Positions 1 to 6,182 of a stretch of DNA of 6,719 nucleotides are shown here, piece by piece. A model generated the notes under the pieces. It was given only the letters and a program-made list of their open reading frames with translations, searched no databases and was not told where the DNA came from. The stretch covers positions 1-6,719 of the forward strand of contig JAISRJ010000314.1 of NCBI GenBank assembly GCA_031273705.1. The letters run 5' to 3'. Each line of letters starts with the position of its first letter. Positions within the stretch are counted from its first letter, which is position 1. This stretch comes from Clostridiales bacterium. GTDB taxonomy: Bacteria; Bacillota; Clostridia; Lachnospirales; WQUN01. Position numbers and translations under genes: made by a program.

Positions 1-306
1 GGCGCGATCCAAAGCCGCCTCCGCTCGCAGCCGATCTATATCTTCCGCCCACTCCGCCACATCTGAAAGAACGGTCGTCTTGTCCTGCGTAATATACGCG
101 AACCCGCCCAGCACCGCCAATTCATTATCCTCTTTTCCGTCTTTAAATATTCTTAAAGGTCCATACCCCAAAATCGCCGCCCGATTTTCGTGACCGGGTA
201 ATATACCCATTTCGCCATTTGCTCCGCGCAGAGTAACCATATCCACGTCGTCGTCATACAATTCACGAACAGGTGAAACAATCCTTAACCTCAATTGTTT
301 AGCCAA
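1..306 (-). CDS. atpC: F1Fo ATP synthase subunit epsilon, N-terminal 102 residues (3' end outside window)
   Basis: The gene runs off the left edge in frame, giving 102 residues of a protein that is normally about 130-140 long. The sequence MAKQLRLRIVSPVRELYDDD and then MVTLRGANGEMGILPGHEN (23-41), LRIFKDGKEDNELAVLGGFAYI (51-72) and TVLSDVAEWAEDID (78-91) is the complete N-terminal beta-sandwich of epsilon, which contacts gamma and the c ring. The start of the first C-terminal helix is visible as IDRLRAEAALDRA (90-102). It contains the I-D-x-x-R-A pattern (Ile90, Asp91, Arg94, Ala95) associated with ATP binding in epsilon subunits of thermophilic Bacillus. In those proteins the C-terminal helices inhibit ATP hydrolysis. 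The start is TTG at 306, with GAGGTGA five bases upstream inside the end of atpD. A GTG three codons earlier overlaps that SD and is less likely. Confidence 0.95.
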   Translation of the reverse strand, partial: MAKQLRLRIVSPVRELYDDDVDMVTLRGANGEMGILPGHENRAAILGYGPLRIFKDGKEDNELAVLGGFAYITQDKTTVLSDVAEWAEDIDRLRAEAALDRA

Positions 307-311
307 TGGGA

Positions 312-318
312 TCACCTC
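312..318 (-). promoter_or_regulatory. Shine-Dalgarno site of atpC, inside the end of atpD
   Basis: The minus strand reads GAGGTGA, overlapping the last codons and TGA stop of atpD and placed five bases before the TTG start of atpC. It settles the start of atpC, which has no nearby ATG, and implies coupled translation of beta and epsilon. Confidence 0.7.
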
Positions 319-1712
319 ACTTCTTTCGCGCCGACGCGGGCGATAACATCATCAATAGTACCGGCGTTAAGAAAATGCCCTTCGGGAATATCATCAAATT
401 GTCCGCTTAATATCTCTCTAAATCCGCGAACCGTCTCGGCTACAGGTACATACTTACCTGGTATACCGGTAAATTTTTCTCCCACAAAGAACGGTTGAGA
501 CAAGAATCTCTGCACTTTACGCGCCCTGCCGACAATCAATTTATCATTCTCCGAAAGTTCATCCATACCTAAAATAGCAATTATATCTTGCAGCTCTTTA
601 TATCTTTGTAAAATGCTCTGAACATCGCGGGCTGTCTGATAATGCGCGGAACCCAATACATTCGGATCCAAAATTCTGGAACTGGACTCCAACGGATCGA
701 CAGCCGGATAAATTCCCTGTTCAACTATCGCGCGAGACAAAACAGTCGTGGCGTCCAAATGCGCGAATGTAGTAGCCGGCGCGGGATCGGTCAAGTCGTC
801 GGCAGGCACGTAAACAGCCTGAACAGATGTAATGGAGCCATCTTTAGTGGAAGTGATTCTTTCCTGCAAAGCACCCATTTCTGTAGCTAGTGTGGGCTGA
901 TAACCCACAGCGCTGGGCATACGACCCAACAGCGCCGAAACTTCGGAACCCGCCTGCACAAAACGGAATATATTGTCAATAAATAATAACACATCCTGCC
1001 TTGCGACGTCACGGAAATATTCCGCCATAGTCAATCCCGTCAAAGCAATTCGCATTCTCGCGCCGGGCGGCTCATTCATCTGACCAAACACTAAGGCCGT
1101 TTTTTGTATTACCCCCGAATTTTTCATATCGTGATACAGGTCGTTGCCTTCTCGAGTACGCTCCCCTACCCCCGCGAACACCGAATATCCACCGTGTTCC
1201 GTAGCTATGTTCCTTATAAGCTCCATTATCAAAACGGTCTTGCCAACGCCCGCGCCGCCGAACAAACCAATTTTACCGCCTTTTGCGTATGGACAAAGTA
1301 AATCTATCGATTTTATACCGGTTTCCAACATCTCCGCCGAGGCTGTCTGCTCCGAAAAATTTGGCGCCTCTCGGTGAATCGGCCATCTTTCCGCTTTTTC
1401 GGGAGAATTTTTACCGTCTATCGCCTCGCCAAGCACATTAAACATGCGCCCCAGAGTCGGCTCTCCGACCGGCGTAGAAATAGGCGCGCCGGTATCTACA
1501 GCCTCCAAACCGCGAACCAAGCCGTCTGTTGAACTCATGGCAATGCATCTTATTACATCGTCTCCCAGATGTTGGGCGACTTCCGCTATAAGTGTCGAGT
1601 CTTTGTTTTTTATTTCTATCGCATTATACAGTGCGGGTATGTTCCCTTTAGTAAAGCGAATATCCAAGACCGCGCCGATAATCTGTACTATTCTACCAAT
1701 ATTGTCTCCCAA
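312..1712 (-). CDS. atpD: F1Fo ATP synthase subunit beta (catalytic), probable TTG start
   Basis: The catalytic subunit, 466 residues from the chosen start. It has the N-terminal barrel (NIGRIVQIIGAVLDIRF, 4-20), the P-loop GGAGVGKT (152-159), the catalytic glutamate in GERTREGNDLY (Glu184), Walker B VLLFID (Asp246), the site tyrosine in GIYPAVDPL (Tyr335) and the lever motif at 384-390. The lever motif reads DELSEND rather than the canonical DELSEED. The start is debatable. An in-frame ATG at 1751 would add 13 residues (MWTMNKRRKELTG) and another ATG lies at 1742, but neither has a clear SD. The TTG at 1712 has GAAAGGAA nine bases upstream and gives the family-typical N-terminus M-G-D-N-I-G-R-I-V-Q. 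I therefore prefer TTG; the alternative changes only the N-terminal tail. The gene ends in TGA five bases before atpC, and its last codons contain the atpC SD. Confidence 0.97.
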   Translation of the reverse strand: MGDNIGRIVQIIGAVLDIRFTKGNIPALYNAIEIKNKDSTLIAEVAQHLGDDVIRCIAMSSTDGLVRGLEAVDTGAPISTPVGEPTLGRMFNVLGEAIDGKNSPEKAERWPIHREAPNFSEQTASAEMLETGIKSIDLLCPYAKGGKIGLFGGAGVGKTVLIMELIRNIATEHGGYSVFAGVGERTREGNDLYHDMKNSGVIQKTALVFGQMNEPPGARMRIALTGLTMAEYFRDVARQDVLLFIDNIFRFVQAGSEVSALLGRMPSAVGYQPTLATEMGALQERITSTKDGSITSVQAVYVPADDLTDPAPATTFAHLDATTVLSRAIVEQGIYPAVDPLESSSRILDPNVLGSAHYQTARDVQSILQRYKELQDIIAILGMDELSENDKLIVGRARKVQRFLSQPFFVGEKFTGIPGKYVPVAETVRGFREILSGQFDDIPEGHFLNAGTIDDVIARVGAKEVR

Positions 1713-1721
1713 TCCGGTCAA

Positions 1722-1729
1722 TTCCTTTC
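1722..1729 (-). promoter_or_regulatory. Shine-Dalgarno site deciding the atpD start
   Basis: The minus strand reads GAAAGGAA here, nine bases before the TTG at 1712. No comparable purine-rich site lies 5-10 bases before the in-frame ATGs at 1751 or 1742; only a weak GTGGGAT sits upstream of the first. This, together with the conserved protein N-terminus, supports the TTG start. Confidence 0.6.
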
Positions 1730-1771
1730 GCCGCTTATTCATCGTCCACATGTGTAGTTTTTATCCCACTA

Positions 1772-2617
1772 TTAAGTAAGCGCGTCCGCGCCGCTCACGA
1801 TTTCTGTAAGTTCTTGGGTTATGGCATCCTGTCTTACTCTGTTATATCTTAAAGTTAATTTATCAATAAGTTCGGAAGAATTTTTAGTAGCGGCGTCCAT
1901 GCTCGCCATGCGCGCGCCTTGCTCACACGCGGCGGATTCCGCTAACGCGCCAAATATCACGGCGCTCAGATATTTTGGCACCAGATACGACAAGAAGCCT
2001 TCCTCGTCCGGCTCATAATCTATAACCCTGTTTTGGCGTCCTTTTTCGGCGACTAACGGCAAGAGTTTTATCGCCGTGGGTGTATGAGCAAGAGTTGAAA
2101 TAAATTGCGTATAGATTAAATAAACTTCGTCAACCTCGCCCGAATCAAACAAATCCACGGCTATCTCGCCTATCTCGGCGGCATCCTCATAGAATGGAAT
2201 TTCGGAAATACCCTGATATGTGCGGATAATCTGCTTTCTGCGCCGTCTAAAATAATCACGAGACTTTACTCCGACCGCAATGATTCTTTCACTGTGCTTT
2301 TCCCTCTCGTGAATCAATTCATAACCCAGCTTAGAGACATTAACATTGTAACCGCCGCACAATCCCCTGTCTCCGGTTATTATAATGTAGCCCGTATGCT
2401 TAACTTGTCTTGGGGTGAAAAATAGATTTGGAGCGTCTATATTGCTCGCTATTTCAAATACCAGGCGTTGGGTTTCTTCAAAATAAGGTCTGACACTCTC
2501 CAGCTTCGCCTTTGCTCTTTGCAACTTGGAAGCAGCCACAAGATTCATCGCGCGGGTTATCTGCTGAGTGCTGCCTATACTGCGGATTCTGCGTTTTATA
2601 CTGCGCGTTGAAGCCAT
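1772..2617 (-). CDS. atpG: F1Fo ATP synthase subunit gamma (central rotor shaft)
   Basis: A 281-residue protein that forms the rotating coiled-coil axle inside the alpha3beta3 head and sits on the c ring with epsilon. The N-terminal helix has the conserved RRIRSIGSTQQITRAMNLVA (9-28) and ASKL (29-32). The Rossmann-like middle domain has TGDRGLCGGYN (81-91). The C-terminal helix carries ALAESAACEQGARMASMDAA (224-243) and RYNRVRQDAITQELTEIVSGADAL (257-280), the classical gamma signature at the tip. The Gln in the usual RQ-A-AIT-Q-E pattern is kept, and the residue before AIT is Asp265 instead of the more usual Ala. Length is normal for bacteria and there is no cysteine-containing regulatory insert of the chloroplast type. 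The ATG at 2617 has AAAGGTG six bases upstream, overlapping the atpA stop. The gene ends in tandem stops TAA TAG. Confidence 0.98.
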   Translation of the reverse strand: MASTRSIKRRIRSIGSTQQITRAMNLVAASKLQRAKAKLESVRPYFEETQRLVFEIASNIDAPNLFFTPRQVKHTGYIIITGDRGLCGGYNVNVSKLGYELIHEREKHSERIIAVGVKSRDYFRRRRKQIIRTYQGISEIPFYEDAAEIGEIAVDLFDSGEVDEVYLIYTQFISTLAHTPTAIKLLPLVAEKGRQNRVIDYEPDEEGFLSYLVPKYLSAVIFGALAESAACEQGARMASMDAATKNSSELIDKLTLRYNRVRQDAITQELTEIVSGADALT

Positions 2618-2628
2618 GTCTCACACCT

Positions 2629-4137
2629 TTATATTTTAATTTCTTTTTTGAACTGCTCCATTACATTTTGAAGATTTTTTTTCAATTCTTCTCCTAGATC
2701 TCCTTTTTCTCTCAACTCTATAAAAATCTCCGGATGTTTGGTCTCGATATACTTTAATAACTCATTTTCAAATTCCAGAGATTTTTCTACATTTATATCC
2801 GTCAAATATTTATGTGTCACCGCGTATAGTATAACAACTTCCTGTTCTACGGTTAAAGGTTTAAACTGCGGCTGCTTTAATACCTCGACTATACGCTCGC
2901 CTTGTTTTAGGCGTTCCAACGTGTCTTTATCCAAATCTGAACCAAACTGCGCGAAGGCCGCAAGTTCTCTGTACTGCGCCAGTTCCACACGTATGGGCCC
3001 CGCGGTTTTCTTCATAGCCTTAATCTGCGCGGACCCGCCTACGCGAGACACGGACAGACCGGGATTAATCGCGGGTCTTATACCCGCGTTAAATAATTCT
3101 GTTTCCATATAGATCTGACCGTCGGTAATAGAAATAACATTTGTGGGGATATATGCCGAAATATCGCCCGCCTGCGTCTCAATTATCGGAAGAGCCGTTA
3201 TCGATCCGCCTCCGTATTTCTCCGACAGCCGCGCGGACCTTTCCAATAAACGCGAATGCAGATAAAAGACGTCGCCCGGATAAGCTTCGCGGCCCGGCGG
3301 CCTGCGGAGTAACAGACTCATAGCCCGATAGGCGACAGCGTGACGGGTCAAATCGTCATACACTATCAATACATCTTTCCCGTTTTCCATCCATTCCTCA
3401 CCGATGGCGCAGCCACTGTACGGAGCTATAAATTGCAGCGGAGCGGTTTCCGCGGCGCTGGCTACTACGACGGTCGTATAATCCATAGCGCCGTAATCCT
3501 CCAATGTTTTCGCTACACGAGCGACAGTGGAGGCTTTTTGACCGATAGCCACATAAATACAAAGCACGTCTTTGCCCTTTTGGTTTATGATAGTATCCAG
3601 ACAAACAGCCGTCTTTCCCGTCTGCCTATCTCCGATAATCAATTCTCGCTGGCCTCTGCCGATGGGAACCATCGCGTCTATAGCCTTTATACCCGTTTGC
3701 AGAGGCACATTAACTTCCTCGCGAGTGATAACGCCGGGAGCTACGCGTTCAATAGGTCTAAAAGCGGTAGATTCTATCGGACCTTTTTGATCTATCGGCT
3801 GTCCCAAGGCGTTAACTACTCTTCCAATCATGGCGTCGCCGACGGGCACTTCCACAACGCGTCCGGTCAGATTTACCGAATCCCCCTCTTTTATCCCGAC
3901 ATCTGAACCTAGCAGCACTGCGCCGATATTATCTTCTTCTAAATTAAGAGCCATACCAAACGTACCATTGTCAAACTCCAGCAGTTCACCGCTCATTGCC
4001 CGGCTTAGTCCATATATTCTGGCTATACCGTCTCCAACCTGTATCACAGTGCCCGCCTCGGTCACGTCTAACTTAGCGGAGTAGAGTTTTATCTCCTCTT
4101 TTATAACGGAGCTGATTTCCGCAGGTTTGAGATTCAT
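2629..4137 (-). CDS. atpA: F1Fo ATP synthase subunit alpha
   Basis: A 502-residue subunit, the usual length, that forms the non-catalytic nucleotide sites of the F1 hexamer. In order it has an N-terminal beta-barrel domain (about 25-95), a nucleotide-binding domain with Walker A GDRQTGKT (169-176) and Walker B VLIVYDDL (256-263), the conserved GREAYPGDVFYLHSRLLERSARL (282-304), and INPGLSVSRVGGSAQ (357-371). The last contains the arginine finger Arg365 (E. coli Arg376), which reaches into the catalytic site on beta. The C-terminal helical domain follows. The N-terminal helix (about 1-22), with its charged EEIKLY, is the part that binds delta. The ATG at 4137 has GAGGAGA six bases upstream, overlapping the atpH stop. 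All signature residues are present, so nothing suggests loss of function. Confidence 0.99.
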   Translation of the reverse strand: MNLKPAEISSVIKEEIKLYSAKLDVTEAGTVIQVGDGIARIYGLSRAMSGELLEFDNGTFGMALNLEEDNIGAVLLGSDVGIKEGDSVNLTGRVVEVPVGDAMIGRVVNALGQPIDQKGPIESTAFRPIERVAPGVITREEVNVPLQTGIKAIDAMVPIGRGQRELIIGDRQTGKTAVCLDTIINQKGKDVLCIYVAIGQKASTVARVAKTLEDYGAMDYTTVVVASAAETAPLQFIAPYSGCAIGEEWMENGKDVLIVYDDLTRHAVAYRAMSLLLRRPPGREAYPGDVFYLHSRLLERSARLSEKYGGGSITALPIIETQAGDISAYIPTNVISITDGQIYMETELFNAGIRPAINPGLSVSRVGGSAQIKAMKKTAGPIRVELAQYRELAAFAQFGSDLDKDTLERLKQGERIVEVLKQPQFKPLTVEQEVVILYAVTHKYLTDINVEKSLEFENELLKYIETKHPEIFIELREKGDLGEELKKNLQNVMEQFKKEIKI

Positions 4138-4149
4138 TTAAAGTCTCCT

Positions 4150-4674
4150 CTAAGCAAAACGCTTTTTCAACGTTTGCAGATGTTTTTTTATTGTTCCGTC
4201 GATAACCATGCCATTGATCCGTATCAACAACCCGCCTATCAGCGACGAATCTACTCGGGTTTCCATCTCCACTTGTTTCTTTAATTTACCGCTTAGCTCC
4301 GTTTGTATTCTCCGCTTCTGCTCATCAGACAGCGCGACAGCCGACAATACCCACACGGTAATAATGTTCTTGTACTCTCGCACAAGTTGGATAAATCTTT
4401 GCAGGACATTAAAAACGTCCGTCTCCCGCTTTTTCTTAAGTAATAAGATAATCAAACCGGCTGTTTCTAATGAAATATTAGGAAAAACCTTATTAATAAC
4501 CATTTCTTTTTCATTTACAGTTAATCTAGGATTGGCGAACAGATCGTTATACCGGGGTTCTATATTAAAAATGTCCCGGATAAGAAGCGCGTCTTGATAA
4601 TAGCGGTCTAACTGCAAGGTTTCCAGACCCAACTCAAAAAGGGCGGTCGCATAACATTGGCTTACCTCAGCCAT
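4150..4674 (-). CDS. atpH: F1Fo ATP synthase subunit delta (OSCP homologue)
   Basis: A 174-residue soluble protein that caps the alpha3beta3 head and links it to subunit b. The N-terminal six-helix domain (about 1-105) begins with the usual pattern A-x-x-Y-A-x-A-L-F-E-L and contains NPRLTVNEKEMVI (48-60), matching the conserved N-P-x-[LIV]-x-x-x-E-K segment. The C-terminal domain carries the family signature around VDSSLIGGLLIRINGMVIDG (141-160), followed by the final helix LQTLKKR. The ATG at 4674 lies within the last codons of atpF, a 13-base overlap. The only SD-like sequence is a run of six Gs followed by CGTCAA, weaker than the sites of the neighbouring genes, so translational coupling to atpF is likely. 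The TAG stop lies next to the SD of atpA. The length is normal for the family (about 175-180). Confidence 0.97.
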   Translation of the reverse strand: MAEVSQCYATALFELGLETLQLDRYYQDALLIRDIFNIEPRYNDLFANPRLTVNEKEMVINKVFPNISLETAGLIILLLKKKRETDVFNVLQRFIQLVREYKNIITVWVLSAVALSDEQKRRIQTELSGKLKKQVEMETRVDSSLIGGLLIRINGMVIDGTIKKHLQTLKKRFA

Positions 4675-5207
4675 TTGACGCCCCCCATATCGGCAATTGC
4701 CTCATCTATCAATCTATCCTGCGTCTGTCTATCCAACGAAATAGTCGCGAACCGACCGGCCAACAGGGTCGAAATCTCTATAATCTGCCGTTTCATTTCA
4801 TCTTTAACTTTTTCCTCTGCCAGTTCTATATCTTTTTGCGCTCTCGCCCGAAATTGATCGGCCTCTTCACGCGCTTGAAACAGTAATTCTTCTGTTTTAT
4901 CGGTGGCTCGTTTACGGGCGACTGTTAAAATCTCGCCTCGCTCCCTCTCTATATCGCGTAATTTCCCCTCATAATCCTCTTTCATATCTTTTGCCAATTG
5001 CTCCGCTTCACCCGCGTCCCTAATCTGTTTGCTTATTCGTTCAGAACGCGCGCTCATAAATTGTTTTACCGGCTTGTATAGAAACTTCGACATTATTACA
5101 ATCAGTATAATTGTATTAATCCATTGAATACCGACTTCTATCACTAATTCCTGATCAAAGCCCAATATTTTACCGGGCAGGGCTTCCAAAAGCACTGTAG
5201 CGTACAT
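4662..5207 (-). CDS. atpF: F1Fo ATP synthase subunit b (peripheral stalk)
   Basis: A 181-residue single-span protein that forms the peripheral stalk tying subunit a to delta and alpha. After a roughly 20-residue N-terminal leader, a membrane helix runs from about residue 21 to 41 (LVIEVGIQWINTIILIVIMS) and ends in the typical FLYKPV boundary (42-47). The rest, to about residue 155, is a highly charged Glu/Lys/Arg/Ala helix without prolines, as expected for the long dimeric b helix, followed by a short C-terminal segment that binds delta. It is slightly longer than many b subunits (about 156-170 residues). The ATG at 5207 has a perfect AGGAGG eight bases upstream (5216-5221). The last 13 bases overlap the start of atpH. 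A single b gene is present here; a second b-prime gene, as in photosynthetic bacteria, is absent. Confidence 0.97.
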   Translation of the reverse strand: MYATVLLEALPGKILGFDQELVIEVGIQWINTIILIVIMSKFLYKPVKQFMSARSERISKQIRDAGEAEQLAKDMKEDYEGKLRDIERERGEILTVARKRATDKTEELLFQAREEADQFRARAQKDIELAEEKVKDEMKRQIIEISTLLAGRFATISLDRQTQDRLIDEAIADMGGVKWLR

Positions 5208-5215
5208 AGGCTCCG

Positions 5216-5221
5216 CCTCCT
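5216..5221 (-). promoter_or_regulatory. Consensus Shine-Dalgarno site of atpF
   Basis: A perfect AGGAGG on the minus strand in the 14-base gap after atpE, eight bases before the ATG of atpF. It confirms the start giving the 181-residue b subunit with its short N-terminal leader before the membrane helix. Confidence 0.7.
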
Positions 5222-5464
5222 TTATTTAATCAGCGGATTAGCAAACAGTAAAAGAATAGCTATAATAAAACCATAGATAGCCGTTGTTTCCGCCACTGCG
5301 GCACCGATCAACAAAGTGCTCATGATAGATCCTCTGGCTTCGGGTTGGCGAGCGATAGCTTCGGTGGCTTTTCCGGTAGCGTAACCTTGCCCAATACCCG
5401 CGCCCGCGCATGTTAATACGGCTATGCCCGCCGCTAAAGCCGACATTGCTAAAACAGAATCCAC
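5222..5464 (-). CDS. atpE: F1Fo ATP synthase subunit c, with Na+-binding signature
   Basis: An 80-residue hairpin of two membrane helices that forms the rotor ring. Helix 1 carries the glycine ladder GAGIGQGYATG (21-31), the cytoplasmic loop is the conserved ARQPEARG (38-45), and helix 2 carries the ion-binding carboxylate Glu59. The residues known to ligate Na+ in Ilyobacter tartaricus (Gln32, Val63, Glu65, Ser66, Thr67, Tyr70) all have counterparts at a constant offset of six: Gln26, Val57, Glu59, Thr60, Thr61 and Tyr64. The only change is Ser to Thr, which keeps the hydroxyl. Na+ coupling is therefore inferred. Pro28 of the Ilyobacter protein is Ala22 here. The start is GTG at 5464, with a perfect AGGAGG site eight bases upstream that overlaps the atpB stop; no ATG would give a full-length helix 1. 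The perfect SD site is consistent with the high copy number needed for this subunit, although the start codon is not ATG. The subunit identity is certain. Confidence 0.98.
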   Translation of the reverse strand: MDSVLAMSALAAGIAVLTCAGAGIGQGYATGKATEAIARQPEARGSIMSTLLIGAAVAETTAIYGFIIAILLLFANPLIK

Positions 5465-5472
5465 TAAAAATT

Positions 5473-5478
5473 CCTCCT
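5473..5478 (-). promoter_or_regulatory. Consensus Shine-Dalgarno site of atpE
   Basis: A perfect AGGAGG on the minus strand, overlapping the TAG stop of atpB and placed eight bases before the GTG start of atpE. It supports GTG as the true start and suggests strong initiation for the multicopy c subunit. Confidence 0.75.
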
Positions 5479-6181
5479 ATTCCTCTTCCAAAGAGGCTCT
5501 TTCCCTAATAAAAGTCATACTTAGCACAGAAAAGATAAATGCCTGAAGCGCGCCGACAAACACATCCAGATACAGATGTATCGCATCCGGCAACGCTATA
5601 CGCAAAAAAATGGGTAATGAGATGTACAATAAATCCATCATGATCATTCCGCCAAGGATATTTCCGAACAAACGAAAGCTAAGTGAAAGAGGCCGCGCCA
5701 GCTCTCCGATAATGTGTATCGGCAAAAATAAAAATACAGGCTTTACAAAATCTTTCAAATATTCGCCCTTGCGCCTGACAAGTCCCAACACGTGAATAAG
5801 TAAAAAGGTGTTAAGCGCCAGCGGAATTGTGGTGGCTATATCGGCGGTCGGAGGTCTTAATTTTAACAAAGGCGCGTAATTGCACAATAAAATATAGGCA
5901 AACACCCCAAAAAAATACCCGCCCAGCCAATCTAAATCCTTGCCGGCGTTGGACGCCGCCATGTTGTGCATGGATTCTACCGCAAGTTCCAGAACATTTT
6001 GCAGCGAACCTGTTTTTGGAACATCCTGAAAGTGCTTCCGTCGCATGTAGATTCGGACGAATATTGTAAACGCGATCAGGATTCCCATAACTACCCATGT
6101 ACCGAAAATACTCTGTGTCATATAGACGGTTCGACCGTTAATGGTAAAAAGCGGAGCCATTTTATGATTTGTAAAGTCCAT
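5477..6181 (-). CDS. atpB: F1Fo ATP synthase subunit a (ion channel half of Fo)
   Basis: A 234-residue membrane protein that forms the two ion half-channels next to the c ring. The hallmark block ELARPLSLSFRLFGN (160-174) contains the essential stator arginine, Arg170 (E. coli Arg210). ALQAFIFSVLSMTF (211-224) holds Gln213 (E. coli Gln252) in the last helix. PPTADIATTIPLAL (110-123) matches the conserved loop and helix P-x-A-D-x-x-x-T. About five or six membrane helices are visible, near residues 24-45, 88-108, 115-135, 146-163, 168-190 and 203-225. By alignment with E. coli, Glu219 is replaced by Met179 and His245 by Asp206. The length suits the shorter a subunits of Gram-positive bacteria. 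The ATG at 6181 has a GAGGAGA Shine-Dalgarno site about 5-6 bases upstream, inside the end of atpI. The stop TAG is part of the SD region for atpE. Identification is certain. Confidence 0.98.
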   Translation of the reverse strand: MDFTNHKMAPLFTINGRTVYMTQSIFGTWVVMGILIAFTIFVRIYMRRKHFQDVPKTGSLQNVLELAVESMHNMAASNAGKDLDWLGGYFFGVFAYILLCNYAPLLKLRPPTADIATTIPLALNTFLLIHVLGLVRRKGEYLKDFVKPVFLFLPIHIIGELARPLSLSFRLFGNILGGMIMMDLLYISLPIFLRIALPDAIHLYLDVFVGALQAFIFSVLSMTFIRERASLEEE

Positions 6182-6182
6182 A

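Noticed and set aside
1747..1754. 8-base palindrome CACATGTG near the beta start as a possible operator
   Set aside because: Too short to call on its own, not repeated elsewhere in the window, and within a possible coding extension of beta.
2738..3112. A 124-codon plus-strand open frame opposite the end of atpA
   Set aside because: Shadow of atpA; its composition (Ser/Cys-rich, no domain) is what reverse-complemented coding sequence gives, and no SD context singles it out.
3398..3604. A 68-codon minus-strand frame inside atpA in another reading frame
   Set aside because: Arg/Ser-rich out-of-frame translation of the conserved alpha nucleotide-binding region; no independent start signal.
3340..3906. 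A 188-codon open frame on the plus strand opposite atpA
   Set aside because: It lies wholly antisense to a perfectly conserved alpha subunit, shows no recognisable domain, and is one of many plus-strand frames opened by the codon bias of the minus-strand genes.
4208..4597. A 129-codon plus-strand open frame opposite atpH
   Set aside because: Antisense to a clear delta subunit, with no protein-family features.
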